Below the pieces are notes generated by a model, which was given only the letters and a program-made list of their open reading frames with translations, was not told the origin of the DNA and searched no databases. The position numbers and the translations under genes were made by a program. From NCBI RefSeq assembly GCF_006636205.1, contig NZ_VIGB01000003.1, forward strand, positions 8,124,501-8,188,500: a DNA stretch of 64,000 bases. Reading direction: 5' to 3'. Of the stretch, positions 43,628 through 52,600 are shown in pieces; positions within the stretch are counted from its first letter, which is position 1; each line of letters begins with the position of its first letter. The DNA is from Kitasatospora acidiphila. Its GTDB lineage: Bacteria > Actinomycetota > Actinomycetes > Streptomycetales > Streptomycetaceae.

Positions 43628-43639
43628 ATCCCATCAGAC

Positions 43640-43671
43640 GGGGCGCGGCTTCCAGAAGGAAGTCGCGCCCC
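43640..43671. terminator. Bidirectional terminator between DUF5685 and phospholipase C genes
   Basis: Stem 43640-43653 (GGGGCGCGGCTTCC) with 43658-43671, 4-nt loop, one mismatch pair; lies between two convergent stop codons. Confidence 0.8.
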
Positions 43672-43693
43672 GCCCTCAGCGGGTGACGGACCG

Positions 43694-45774
43694 TCAGCCG
43701 CTCACGCTCGCGTTGCCGGTCTCGATGTGGCCGGTGGCGCGCCGGCTCCAGGAGGAGTCGCCGCTCACCGTCACGGTGAAGTCGTACCAGCCATTGCAGA
43801 TCGCGACGTTGTTGAAGTAGTCGGTCACGGTCGCGCCCGGGGCGACCTGGTAAGTCCAGCTGCCGGTGCGGTAGTTGGACGAGGTGATGGTGAAGGTCAC
43901 GGCGGCGGTGCCGGTGTTGGCCAGCTTGAACCAGACGGCCTGCTGGCCGGAGTCCGGCGCCGGGGCGTAGTACGTCGACGCCTCGGCGGTCCTGCCGGCC
44001 GCGGTGGCGTCGCCGGTGAAGTGGCGCAGGAAGCGGTTGGGGCCGTACACGCTCAGGTCGTACTGGCCGTTGCCGTAGTTGGCACCGATGTTGAAGAAGT
44101 CGCTGGTGCTGCCATCGGTCCCGGTGGCGGCGTTGTGGGGCGCCACGGTGTACTGCCAGGGCCGCCGGTGCGGTGGGCGTTCGAGTAGATCGAGTAGTGG
44201 GCGTAGGCGGTGGCCTGCGGGCCCTGGTTGGCCATGTCGATCCAGAGCAGGATCTGGTTGTTGGCGTCGTACTCGATCCGGTCGACCCAGGCGTTGGGCT
44301 GGTAGGGCAGCGCACGGGCCGGCTTGGTGCCGGACTCCTGGGTGGGCAGCGAGTTGGTGCCGGGGCTGGGGTTGATCTGCACGTTGGCGGTCGCCTGGCT
44401 GATGGTGGCGCTCGTGTCCGGCAGGCTGGGCAGCCCGTAGACGGGGTTGGCGAAGTCGAACGCGCCGGTGAGGTCGCCGCAGACCTGACGCCGCCAGGCG
44501 CTGATGTTGGGGGAGAGGGCGGGGGTGCCCAGCGCAGCGGTCCAGGTCTCCAGGAACCGGATGACGCTGGTGTGGTCGTAGACCTGGGAGTCGACCCAGC
44601 CACCGCGGGTCCACGGCGAGGCGATGATCATCGGGACCCGGAAGCCGAGGCCGATGTTGGTGCCGTTGTAGAACTCGCCGGCGGTGTTGGCCGGGGCGGC
44701 CGGCGGCGGCACGTGGTCGAAGAAGCCGTCGTTCTCGTCGTAGTTGAGGAACAGGACGGTGGAGTTGAAGGTGTCCGGGTTGGCGGCCAGCGCCTGCAGC
44801 ACCAGGTTGACGAAGTGCGCGCCGTTCTCCGGCGGACCGTCCGGGTGCTCGGAGAAGAGCTGGTTGGAGACCACCCAGGAGACCTGCGGCAGGGTGCCGT
44901 TGACGGCATCGGCCTTGATCGCGTTGGCGATGTCGTCCGGAGTGGAGCCGCTGCTGGGCACCGAGCCCATGCCGTACTGCGACAGCGGGCTCGAACTCGG
45001 CGCGCTGGTGAACTGGTTGAAGTAGGCCAAGCCGTTGTCGCCGAAGTTGTCGGAGGCGTTCTGGTAGACCTTCCAGGTCACCCCGGCGTTCTGCAGCGCC
45101 TCCGCATAGGTCTGCCACTTCAGACCGGACTCGGAGCCGCCGTCGTAGGCCGGGCCGCCCGCCGTGCCGGCCGGGTCGATCATGCCGGACCACAGGTAGG
45201 TGCGGTTGGGGCCGGTCGCCGACAGGATCGAGCAGTGGTACGCGTCGCAGATGGTGTAGGCGTCGGCCAGCGCGTAGTGGAACGGGATGTCCGACCGGTT
45301 CATGAAGCCCATGGTCCGGTTGGAACCCTTGGCGGCGATCCAGGAGTCCATCTTGCCGCCGTTCCAGGCCTGGTGCTGGGTGGACCAGGAGTGGTCCAGC
45401 GACCCGTCGCACTGGGCCAGCAGCTCGCCGCTCGACCCCCACCACCAGGTGCCGGTCGCGCTCAACTGCCACGGGTACTGCCGGCCGCTGCCGTTCGGCT
45501 GGTTGAACACGCTGTTGCCGTCGGGCAGTTGGATGGCCGTACGATCGCCGAAGCCGCGCACGCCCTTCAGCGTGCCGAAGTAGTGGTCGAAGCTGCGGTT
45601 CTCCTGCATCAGGACCACGACGTGCTTGACGTCCGTGATCGTACCGCTGGTGCCGGTGGCACCGGTTGCGGCGGTGGCGCGCTGGGCGGCACCGGGGAGA
45701 GCCTCCAGGCCGACGACCGCGCCAAGCGCGGCGGCAGAGCCCAGGAACGTGCGGCGGGTGACGGGGGACACCAT
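43694..45774 (-). CDS. Phosphocholine-specific phospholipase C, Tat-exported, frameshifted near 44160
   Basis: About 693 residues. The N-terminus has a twin-arginine signal (SPVTRRTFLGSAAALGAVVG). The catalytic domain opens IKxxVV-like DVKHVVVLMQENRSFDHYFG (ENRSFDHYFG is the metal/nucleophile loop of bacterial phospholipases C/acid phosphatases), with DENDGFFDHVPPP and GFRVPMIIASPW further on. Two C-terminal beta domains of the DUF756 type follow (YDANNQILLWIDMANQGPQA; YDLSVYGPNRFLRHFTGD; YDFTVTVSGDSSWSRRATGH). Between them AGGGCC at 44159-44164 lacks one base: restored, NAHRTGGPWQYTVAPHN. It hydrolyses phosphatidylcholine or sphingomyelin outside the cell. The SD GGAGG lies 2 bases from the ATG, so the next codon, GTG at 45771, may be the real start. 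Confidence 0.9.
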
Positions 45775-46029
45775 GGCCTCCGGGGAAGAGTAAGCTATAC
45801 AACTTGGGGGGCCATAGGACTATCTGGCAAGCAGGTTGCGACTCACCAGTAACTGTATGGCTGTCAGATGAAACCGAGTGGACGGTTCACCGTCAAGCCA
45901 CCCGACAGCACGGAGCCCGTAGCGCGCGCGGGGTGCGTAGCATGTGGTGATGCGACCGCTGCTCTTCCTGGTTCACCGTGGTCATGGTGATCGAGTACTC
46001 GACGCCCCGCGCCGGCATCCGCAACTTCA

Positions 46030-47000
46030 TGCAGGGTTCATCGATTCAGGGCGGCCTTGACGGCTTCGGGCAGCCAGTTCCGCAGGACGTCATAGCCCTC
46101 CCCGTCGTTGGAGTAAATGCAATGCCGGAATCGCTGCAGGTCGAACGGGATGTGGCTGGTATCTTGAGCGAGGATGATGACATCCTTCCCCAGGGCGTGG
46201 GCCAGGCCCAACTCGTAAAATACGTTGGCGTTTCGGTTGGTCACCTCGGCAATCACGATTCGAGCCGTTGCAATGGATTCGTATACATCCACCATGACGT
46301 CATGACCGTACAGGTCGTCCGCCCGGCGGCAGATAAGGGAGTGTCCCTCGATGGACTCGACGATCTGCTTGACCTCTCGCCTCCAAATATAATCGGACCA
46401 ATTCTCGCTGAAGGGCATCAGCACGAATACCAGGTTGGTCTGGGGCTCGAGCGAGCGCCGGTGGAAAACCGCACGTGACTCAACGAACCCGCTCTGGGGA
46501 ACCTTGGCGGCCACCGTCTTGACGGGCCTGCCGATCAGTGAGCGGGCAACGCCGACGTACTGACTGAACACGATGAAAGCGCCCTCAAGATCCCTCGGAC
46601 TGTTCCCGAGGTGCCATTGCGCATCATGGGCCGTAGCTGCTATCGATCCGCTGTAGTCCTCCCCGAGTGGGTCGATGAGGGAGATTAATGCCTTGAGCTC
46701 CTCGATCCAGGCTGCACATTCAGGTATGAAGCGGCTGCCGGCAAGCAGCGATTCAGCGCGTTCGAGGAGATGCAGAACAATATCCCTCTCCGAAGAGACG
46801 AGCTCTCGGTAGGAATAGGTGAAGTTCCCCATTACAGATGCCACTCGAAACCTTCCCCAAGCGAACCCTTGTGTGGCAAGCGGAGCCCAGCAGGTAGTGC
46901 GAGAAGCAGATTTACCAAAAGAATGTCAGGCAGGGCAGGGGCCTTTGTCACATGCAAATGCTGTGCTTGCGGTGATCGGGTCGGACACCGAACCTCCTGG
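46030..47000. other. Low-GC island
   Basis: By eye this stretch is clearly richer in A and T than its surroundings (for example AATATAATCGGACCAATT at 46385-46402), with mixed third codon positions. It contains the TIR-like gene 46038-46844 and non-coding flank. The left edge falls within a short open stretch (45951-46030) that looks like the start of a lost gene, the right edge at about 47000. The remaining gap 45775-46037 has no supported gene. It was probably acquired by transfer. Confidence 0.65.
46038..46844 (-). CDS. Protein with TIR-like/nucleoside deoxyribosyltransferase-like C-terminal domain, candidate defence effector
   Basis: 268 residues from a GTG at 46842-46844 behind GGGGAAGG at 6 nt. 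Residues 1-125 are helical (SYRELVSSERDIVLHLLERA) and unrecognised. Residues 137-265 are a Rossmann-like domain: NLVFVLMPFSENWSDYIW, LICRRADDLYGHDVMVDVYE, ARIVIAEVTNRNANVFYELG then LAHALGKDVIILAQD and PFDLQRFRHCIYSNDGEGY. This is the pattern of TIR-like/nucleoside 2-deoxyribosyltransferase-like domains used by bacteria in NAD- or nucleotide-cleaving conflict systems, with Glu211 (FYELG) in the place of the usual catalytic Glu. GC content and codon use differ sharply from neighbours, a sign of transfer. No partner gene (Argonaute, CD-NTase, sensor) is next to it. Confidence 0.7.
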   Translation of the reverse strand: MASVMGNFTYSYRELVSSERDIVLHLLERAESLLAGSRFIPECAAWIEELKALISLIDPLGEDYSGSIAATAHDAQWHLGNSPRDLEGAFIVFSQYVGVARSLIGRPVKTVAAKVPQSGFVESRAVFHRRSLEPQTNLVFVLMPFSENWSDYIWRREVKQIVESIEGHSLICRRADDLYGHDVMVDVYESIATARIVIAEVTNRNANVFYELGLAHALGKDVIILAQDTSHIPFDLQRFRHCIYSNDGEGYDVLRNWLPEAVKAALNR

Positions 47001-47052
47001 GCCTGATGCTGGACGGCTGGGATTCTATCGGACTTGCGGAGGCGGGGGACGC

Positions 47053-47217
47053 GTGAGGACGCTCGGGCTACCAGGTTCTGCCGACGCTGCACTGGCGGCC
47101 GAGTTGCCACGGTGGCTGGTCGGGGACGGCCGCGAAATGTTCCCGGCCTTCGACAGCCCAGTCGGCGAGGAGCGGGAGCAGCGGCTGTACGAGCGGCGAA
47201 GTGCGGAGGCCGGGTAA
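47053..47217 (+). CDS. Short hypothetical ORF, possibly a gene fragment
   Basis: A GTG-started 54-codon frame (VRTLGLPGSADAALAAELPR, ending EREQRLYERRSAEAG) with moderate third-position GC, beginning at the right edge of the low-GC island. It reads like a helical tail of a larger protein. SD unclear, family unknown. May be a remnant of the gene interrupted by the island. The rest of 47218-47387 has nothing recognisable except the SD of the next gene. Confidence 0.25.
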   Translation: MRTLGLPGSADAALAAELPRWLVGDGREMFPAFDSPVGEEREQRLYERRSAEAG

Positions 47218-47387
47218 GGCGATGCTCCTCCTGCTTACGCGACCTGACACCACGTGGGCAAGGCCGTCGAGCATCCCGCCCGCCGCCTGAACGATCGACG
47301 TTGGTCCAGAGCTTCCCTTGAGGTGCGGGGTGCGTACTGAGTGCCACGCTGGCTGACAGTCGGTTCGGCAAGCTAGGGGGGAACCTG

Positions 47388-47702
47388 ATGGACGGTCACG
47401 GCGGCGGCGACTTCGGTGGGCACCACGATGGCGGGCACCACCACTACGGCGGGCATCACGACGGTGGAAGCCACCACCACGGCGGGCAGCACCACCACGG
47501 CGGGCATCACTACGGTGGACAGCGCCACCAGGACGCCTGGACCGCGGCTCCCTGGGTGCCCGGCGACGGGGGGAGTGGCCGGCCGGCGTCGTCGGCGTCC
47601 CCGGCCTTGCGGGCCCAACGGCGGAGCTTGATGATCGTGGTGTCGGTGCTGCTGGGGCTCTTCGGGTTGGTGATGGTGCTCCTTCCGCTGCTCGGCGGCT
47701 GA
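47388..47702 (+). CDS. His/Gly-rich single-span membrane miniprotein
   Basis: 104 residues from an ATG preceded by AGGGGGGAA at about 5 nt. The first 48 residues are almost only His, Gly, Asp and Gln in repeats (GGHHDGGHHHYGGHHDGGSH and on), about 20 histidines. A linker follows (AWTAAPWVPGDGGSGRP), then basic RAQRRS and one C-terminal span (LMIVVSVLLGLFGLVMVLLP). With a basic flank before the span the N-terminal His tail is probably cytoplasmic, but this is a guess. His-rich tails of this type bind Ni, Zn, Cu or Co. No transporter or metalloenzyme gene adjoins it. The repeats come from a short DNA repeat (GGCGGGCATCAC-like units). Confidence 0.75.
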   Translation: MDGHGGGDFGGHHDGGHHHYGGHHDGGSHHHGGQHHHGGHHYGGQRHQDAWTAAPWVPGDGGSGRPASSASPALRAQRRSLMIVVSVLLGLFGLVMVLLPLLGG

Positions 47703-47716
47703 CAGCGGATGCGGCT

Positions 47717-47752
47717 CGGGGCCACCGCAGCGAAGGCGGCGGTGGCCCCGAC
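47717..47752. terminator. Bidirectional terminator between the His-rich and GH16 genes
   Basis: Perfect 13-bp stem, 47717-47729 (TCGGGGCCACCGC) with 47740-47752, 10-nt loop, between convergent stops. Confidence 0.8.
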
Positions 47753-47768
47753 GATCACCAGGAGTTGG

Positions 47769-49121
47769 TCAACTGGGCAGCTTCCACTGCTGGTTGGCGC
47801 TTCCGGTGCAGTCCCAGATCTGCACCTGGGTGCCCGGGGTGGTGGACCAACCCGTGTCGTCCAGGCACCTGTTGGACTGCGGGTTGTAGAGGGCGCCGTC
47901 AGACTGCGGGATCCAGACCTGGGCGGCCGTGTTGTTGCAGGTGTAGAGGTCGACGGTGGTGCCGTTGGCGGTGCCGCCGCCGTTGATGTCCAGGCACTTG
48001 CCGAGCGCGTGCAGGGTGCTGCCGGCCTGGACGAAGGTCCACTGCTGGGCGGGTGTGCCGTTGCAGGTGTAGACCTGGACGGGGTTGTAGTCGGCGGTGC
48101 TGCCGCTGCGGTCGTCCAGGCAGAGCCCGCCGTAGCCCACCACCGGTCCGCCGCCCGAACCACCGCCGCCCGAGCCGCCGTTGGTGGTGTACGCCGCGAC
48201 GTAGCCGACGCTCATCGTGCCGCCCGAGGTGGTGGCGGAGGTCGGTGTGGTGCAGCCGCAGACGCCGTTGGGGAACCCGCCGCCGATCGCCAGGTCGAAG
48301 ATGATGGACAGGTTGTGGTCGAAGGCCTGCTGCCAGACGGCGGAGCCGACCTGGCTCTCGTTGACGCTGAAGTACGCGGCCCCGTCCAGGTACCAAGTGA
48401 TGCTCTCGGCCGCGGTGTTGGTGCGGTCGAGGATCATCGAGTAGGTGTGGAAGCCGCTTTGGCAGCCCGAACAGGCCTGCAGCCCGCTGCCGATGCCGTT
48501 GCCCTCGTTGCAGACGCCGCCGGGGTAGGTGCCGCAGTGGATGGTCCCGGCAACCTCGGAGAGGGAGTTGACGTCCTCCATGATGTCGATCTCACCGTTC
48601 TCGGGCCACTGGCCGGGGCCCAGCATCCAGAACGCGGGCCAGTAGCCGGGGCCGCCGGCGGGTTGCTGGATGCCGGCGGTCACCTCCAGCTTGCCGCCGG
48701 CCGGTGCACCGACCAGCGCGCTGGGGGTGTGGATCCGGCCGGAGGTCCAACTGCCGCCGTTGCCCAGGGCAGTGATGTCGAGATGGCCGTTCCCGTCCAG
48801 GTGCACATTGCTGGTCGAGTTGGTCATGGTCTCGATCTCGCCGGTGCCGAAGTTCGAGCCCGGCCCGGTGTCGTAGGTCCAGTTGGCGGCCGACGGCGCG
48901 CTGCCGGCCGGGCCGGAGAAGTCGTCGCTGAACACGGTCGTCCAGCCGGCCGGGGGCGGGGGCACCGCGGCGGCTGCGGCCCGGGTGGCGGGGGTGACCA
49001 GGACGGCGAGCGCGGCCACCAGTGCGGCGGCCGCCCAGCGACGGAACAGGCGGCGGAGCGGCCGGCGCGGGTGGTGGGGGAGGTGGTGGGGGACAGGGTG
49101 GGGGATGGTTCGGGAAGGCAT
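47769..49121 (-). CDS. Secreted GH16 beta-glucanase with ricin-type (CBM13) domain
   Basis: 450 residues from an ATG with AGGGAG at 6 nt. A long, basic, Pro/His-rich N-region leads to a signal (WAAAALVAALAVLVTPATRAAA). Residues 60-310 are a glycoside hydrolase family 16 domain with active site ENGEIDIMED: Glu177 nucleophile, Asp179, Glu182 acid/base. FxxGYWPAFWML-type residues (GPGYWPAFWMLG) line the groove. A Gly/Ser linker precedes a ricin-B lectin module, about 330-450, with repeated Cys and QxW motifs (PAQQWTF, AAQVWIP, ANQQWKL). Probably an endo-beta-1,3-glucanase acting on fungal or algal glucans. An AGTTGATTCAACT palindrome lies upstream. Confidence 0.92.
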   Translation of the reverse strand: MPSRTIPHPVPHHLPHHPRRPLRRLFRRWAAAALVAALAVLVTPATRAAAAAVPPPPAGWTTVFSDDFSGPAGSAPSAANWTYDTGPGSNFGTGEIETMTNSTSNVHLDGNGHLDITALGNGGSWTSGRIHTPSALVGAPAGGKLEVTAGIQQPAGGPGYWPAFWMLGPGQWPENGEIDIMEDVNSLSEVAGTIHCGTYPGGVCNEGNGIGSGLQACSGCQSGFHTYSMILDRTNTAAESITWYLDGAAYFSVNESQVGSAVWQQAFDHNLSIIFDLAIGGGFPNGVCGCTTPTSATTSGGTMSVGYVAAYTTNGGSGGGGSGGGPVVGYGGLCLDDRSGSTADYNPVQVYTCNGTPAQQWTFVQAGSTLHALGKCLDINGGGTANGTTVDLYTCNNTAAQVWIPQSDGALYNPQSNRCLDDTGWSTTPGTQVQIWDCTGSANQQWKLPS

Positions 49122-49208
49122 GAGTGGCTCCCTGAATCGACTGACGCGGATTCAACTCCTGTAGTAAGGGACACGTCAATACGCTGAACGGCCGTGGGTT
49201 CTCGGAAG

Positions 49209-49221
49209 AGTTGATTCAACT
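49209..49221. promoter_or_regulatory. Palindrome upstream of the GH16 gene
   Basis: AGTTGATTCAACT, a perfect 6-bp dyad around one T, 88 bases before the GH16 start, with a half site TTCAACT again at 49151-49157. Candidate operator. Confidence 0.35.
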
Positions 49222-49351
49222 AATGGACGATCATCGCAATCGCCGACCCGATGATCGATCAGGTTCGGAAGTGGAACCGGGGGCGCATTAACGAGCGTCA
49301 ACGGGCGGAGGGGCGGCGACGACCGCCCGGGACGAACATGGAGCACAGGAC

Positions 49352-49979
49352 ATGACCGGCACGGCAACCCGCTACCTCTACCTGGTCCGGCACGGCGAGG
49401 CGCTGCCCGACGAGACCGGCCTGTCGGCGAACGGGCGGCGGCAGGCCGTACTCGTCGGGCAGCGCCTGGCAGGGCGGCCGATCTCGCTGGTGCACCACGG
49501 TCCGCTCTGCCGGGCCGCGCAGACCGCCCGACTGATCGCCGAGCAACTGCCGGGCGCCGAGCTGCGCGAGGCGGAGTGCGCCGGCGACTACATGCCGTCC
49601 TTCCCGCAGCGCTCGGAGCTCCCACCGGAGGCCGCGGACCACCTGATGCGGTTCCTCGCCCAAGCGACGGACGAGGAGCGGGAAAACGGGCCGGTGCTGG
49701 CGCGACAGGCGGTGGAGCGGTTCACCGGCCCGGTCGTCGGCGACCGGGAGCGCCAGCCATGAACTGCTGGTGACGCACAGCTTCCTGGTCGGTTGGCTGG
49801 TCCGCCACGCCCTCGGTGCGCCCGAGTGGCGCTGGCTCGGGCTCAACCAGGGCAATGCCGCGCTGACGGTGATCCGGTACGCACCCGGGCGGTTGCCGTC
49901 GGTGCTGGTGCACAACGACGTGGACCACCTGCCCGCCGAACTCCGCTGGACCGGCTTCCCGCCCGAACTACGGGTCTGA
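49352..49979 (+). CDS. Histidine phosphatase family protein, frameshifted near 49757
   Basis: About 208 residues after removing one base. It opens YLYLVRHGEALPDETGLSAN with the RHG phosphate-pocket motif (catalytic His about 14), continues GPLCRAAQTARLIAEQLPG (Arg of the pocket) and, in the second frame, HELLVTHSFLVGWLVRHALG supplies the second catalytic His. The extra base is probably a C in GCCAGCCATG at 49751-49760; without it the frame reads on to the TGA at 49977-49979. Family members are phosphoglycerate mutase-like phosphomonoesterases; substrate unknown. Divergent from the GH16 gene. Confidence 0.85.
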
Positions 49980-50061
49980 TGCCGACTGGCCGTCGGTGTC
50001 CGCGGACCCCGGTTGGAATATCAGTGGTGTAGACCATCATGCCTCGCTAGGTTGCGTGGCC

Positions 50062-51480
50062 ATGACTGGTCAACGGCAGCACTCCCCAATCACCGACCGG
50101 GCAGTACCACTGACGCAGGACCAGGAACCCCCGGGCCTGTTCTCCCGCCGCTACGCCGCCGCAACGGTCAGCTTCACGGCGGTGATGTTCCTCACCGGGT
50201 TCGCCGCGCTCGCCGTGCTGCCGACGCTGCCGCTGGCGGCGCGCGAGCTGCACGGCCTGCCGCTCTACCCGTTGGCGGCCGGGTGCTTCGTGGCGGCCGG
50301 CCTGCTCGGCGGGGTGATCGGCGGTGGCTGGGCGGACCGCCGGGGCGCGCGCCGGCCGCTGGCGGCGGGCGTGCTGCTCTCCGTGGTCACCCTGCTGGTC
50401 TCGGCCACCAGCACCTCGATCTGGCAGCTGGCGGCCGGCCGGTTCCTGGACGGGATCGCGGCGGGCCTGGTCGCGGTGTCGGTCAACACCGCGATCGGGC
50501 AGTCGTTTCCGGACCGGCTGCGGGCCCGGGCGTTGGCGCTGATGAGCTCCGCGTGGATCATCCCGTCGCTCACCGGGCCGCCGCTGGCCGGACTGGTCGC
50601 CTCCTGGTGGTCATGGCGGGCGGTGTTCTTCGCCTTGGCTGCGCTGACCGTGCTGCCGTCCGTGGCCGTCGTGCTGGTGCTGCGCCGCCGCGGATCCGAG
50701 CCGCCGCCAGCCCGACTGTCCACTGCACGGCCTGGGTTGGGCGCGGCCGCCGCCGTCAGTGTCGGGGCCGCGTTGGGGCAGTACGCCGTCGCCGGCTCGG
50801 ACCTCGGCCATCTGCTCTGCGGCGCGGTGGGAGTGCTGCTGCTGGTGCTCTTCGCCTCCCGCCTGCTGCCGCACGGCACTTGGCGGGCGGCGCGCGGACT
50901 GCCCGCCTCGGTGCTGCTGCGCGGCCTGAGTTCGGGTGTGTACTTCACCGTCGAGGCGTTCGTGCCGCTGCTGCTGGACACCGTGCGACGCGTTCCAACG
51001 GCGGTCCCCGCATTGGCTTTTACGGGTGCGGCACTGGCTTGGGCAGCGGCCTCCTGGGTGCAGAGCCACTGGCTGGAACGGGTGCCGCGCCACCGGCTGG
51101 TGGCCGGCGGCGCGGTGGTGCTGGCCGGTGCGGTGGCGGTGGCAGGGCTCGCCACGGTGCGCGCGTTGCCGGCGGCACCGGCCGCCGCGGCGTTGGTGCT
51201 CGCCGCCGTGGGCATGGGCGCGTTGGCCCCCTCGCTGACGCTGCTCTCCCTCTCCCACGCACCGGCGGACCGCCAGGGGTTCGCCAGCAGCGCCATGCAG
51301 ACCACCCAGAACCTCGGGCAGATCGTGGTGCTGGGCGCGGCGTCGGGGCTGTTCAACGGGCTCGGGGGCGTCGCGGCCGGCGTCGGGGGCTTCCGCTGGG
51401 CGTTCGCGGTGCTGCTGCTTCCGTGCGCGGCGGTGGTACTGCTGGCGGGGCGGGCCAGGGCGACCTCCGCACCCGCCTGA
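50062..51480 (+). CDS. MFS drug-efflux-type transporter
   Basis: 472 residues, about 14 hydrophobic segments of the DHA2-like type. The loop-2 signature appears as GVIGGGWADRRGARRPLAAG and motif C-like LMSSAWIIPSLTGPPLAGLV in span 5, the latter typical of drug:proton antiporters. The N-terminal tail is polar. The ATG at 50062 is chosen for the short N-terminus; an in-frame GTG at 50056 is equally possible and no SD is clear. Substrate unknown. Ends 4 bp before the convergent quinone-reductase gene. Confidence 0.85.
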   Translation: MTGQRQHSPITDRAVPLTQDQEPPGLFSRRYAAATVSFTAVMFLTGFAALAVLPTLPLAARELHGLPLYPLAAGCFVAAGLLGGVIGGGWADRRGARRPLAAGVLLSVVTLLVSATSTSIWQLAAGRFLDGIAAGLVAVSVNTAIGQSFPDRLRARALALMSSAWIIPSLTGPPLAGLVASWWSWRAVFFALAALTVLPSVAVVLVLRRRGSEPPPARLSTARPGLGAAAAVSVGAALGQYAVAGSDLGHLLCGAVGVLLLVLFASRLLPHGTWRAARGLPASVLLRGLSSGVYFTVEAFVPLLLDTVRRVPTAVPALAFTGAALAWAAASWVQSHWLERVPRHRLVAGGAVVLAGAVAVAGLATVRALPAAPAAAALVLAAVGMGALAPSLTLLSLSHAPADRQGFASSAMQTTQNLGQIVVLGAASGLFNGLGGVAAGVGGFRWAFAVLLLPCAAVVLLAGRARATSAPA

Positions 51481-51484
51481 CCGC

Positions 51485-52483
51485 TCAGCGCGGCACGGTC
51501 ACCACGATCTTGCCGATCTGCGCGTTGGACTCCAAGTGGCGGTGCGCGTCCACGATGTGGTCCAGCTCGAAGGTCCGGTCCACCACCGAGCGGAACGCGC
51601 CGGACCGCAGCCCGGCGATGATGAACGCCTCGGCCCGGCGCAGCCGTTCGGGGTGCCGGCTGACCTCGTGCATGGTGTACGAGCGGATGGCGAGGGCGGG
51701 CAGGCCGAGTTCGATGCCGGGGTAGGGGGTGGGCTCGCCGCTCAGCGCGCCGTAGACGATGTGGGTTCCCTCCGGGGCGACCAGTCGGGCCAGTTCGGTG
51801 ATGCCGGGGCCGGCAACGGCGTCGAAGACGAACTCCGCGCCCCGCCCGTCGGTGGCCGCGCGCACCCGCGCGGCGACGTCCTCCTGCTCGGTGGCGATCA
51901 CCTCCGCCGCGCCCTCCTTCAGCAGCGCCTCCTTCTTGGCCTCGGTGCGGGTCAGCGCGATCGCGCGGGCGCCGATCCGGTTGGCGAGGTGGATGGCCGC
52001 CAGCCCGGTGCTGCTGGACGCCGCGTTCACCAGCACGGTGTCGCCGGGCCGCATGCCGCCGGTCTCCATCAGGGCGCCGTAGGCGGTGAGGTAGGGCATC
52101 CAGACCGAGGCGCCCGCCACCGGGTCGAGCTCCTCGGGGCGGTGCAGCAGCGCGCCGGCGGGGACCAGCGCCTGTTCGGCGTAGATGCCGTAGTCGTTCT
52201 GCGAGAAGCCGGGCACGGTGCTGACCGGCTGGCCGGGCCGGAAGTCGGTGACACCGTCGCCGACCGCCTCGACCACGCCGGCGGCCTCGGTGCCCAGCCG
52301 CGCCGGGAACTGCCTGACGGCCTCGATGTAGTGGCCGGTGCGGAACAGTACCTCCGCCCGGTTGAGGCCGATCGCATCCACCCGGATCCGCACCTCGCCG
52401 GGGCCCGGCTCGCCGACCGTCACCTCCTGAAGCCGCATCACCTCAGGTCCGCCGAGCTCGTGAAACAGCACTGCCTTGGTCAT
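51485..52483 (-). CDS. Zinc-independent quinone/alcohol dehydrogenase (MDR family)
   Basis: 332 residues from an ATG at 52481-52483 with GGGGAGG at 8 nt. GroES-like start KAVLFHELGGPEVMRLQEVT, GEVRIRVDAIGLNRAEVLFR and LGTEAAGVVEAVG, then a Rossmann domain (VLVNAASSSTGLAAIHLANR, where the usual AAAGGVG loop is AASSSTG). It should reduce quinones or enones with NADPH. Divergent from an ArsR-type regulator at 52601, with a clear dyad operator between, so it is very probably the target of that repressor. Confidence 0.9.
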   Translation of the reverse strand: MTKAVLFHELGGPEVMRLQEVTVGEPGPGEVRIRVDAIGLNRAEVLFRTGHYIEAVRQFPARLGTEAAGVVEAVGDGVTDFRPGQPVSTVPGFSQNDYGIYAEQALVPAGALLHRPEELDPVAGASVWMPYLTAYGALMETGGMRPGDTVLVNAASSSTGLAAIHLANRIGARAIALTRTEAKKEALLKEGAAEVIATEQEDVAARVRAATDGRGAEFVFDAVAGPGITELARLVAPEGTHIVYGALSGEPTPYPGIELGLPALAIRSYTMHEVSRHPERLRRAEAFIIAGLRSGAFRSVVDRTFELDHIVDAHRHLESNAQIGKIVVTVPR

Positions 52484-52556
52484 CGCGTCGTCCTCCCCTG
52501 CCCTTGTGCGGGTCACCCCGGAGGCCTCTCCGAGGCGGTTCCCACTCAAACGGAAA

Positions 52557-52594
52557 GTACGATCGCTGTCAAACTTTGACGGCCGTCGTACTAT
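52557..52594. promoter_or_regulatory. Operator/promoter between quinone reductase and ArsR-type regulator
   Basis: A nested dyad centred at 52574: inner GTCAAACTTTGAC (52568-52580) and outer GTACGA (52557-52562) / TCGTAC (52586-52591). TACTAT at 52589-52594 lies 6 bases before the regulator ATG and is a likely -10 box for a leaderless transcript, so the operator covers the promoter. Confidence 0.65.
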
Positions 52595-52600
52595 GGAGCC

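Noticed and set aside
45951..46060. Possible start of a gene (MRPLLFLVHRGHG or a second frame VVMVIEYSTPRAG)
   Set aside because: Both frames run into the low-GC island with no recognisable continuation; may be a truncated relic but cannot be assigned.
47709..49187. Plus-strand frame of 492 codons
   Set aside because: Antisense to the GH16 enzyme, whose active-site motif and ricin repeats confirm the minus strand.
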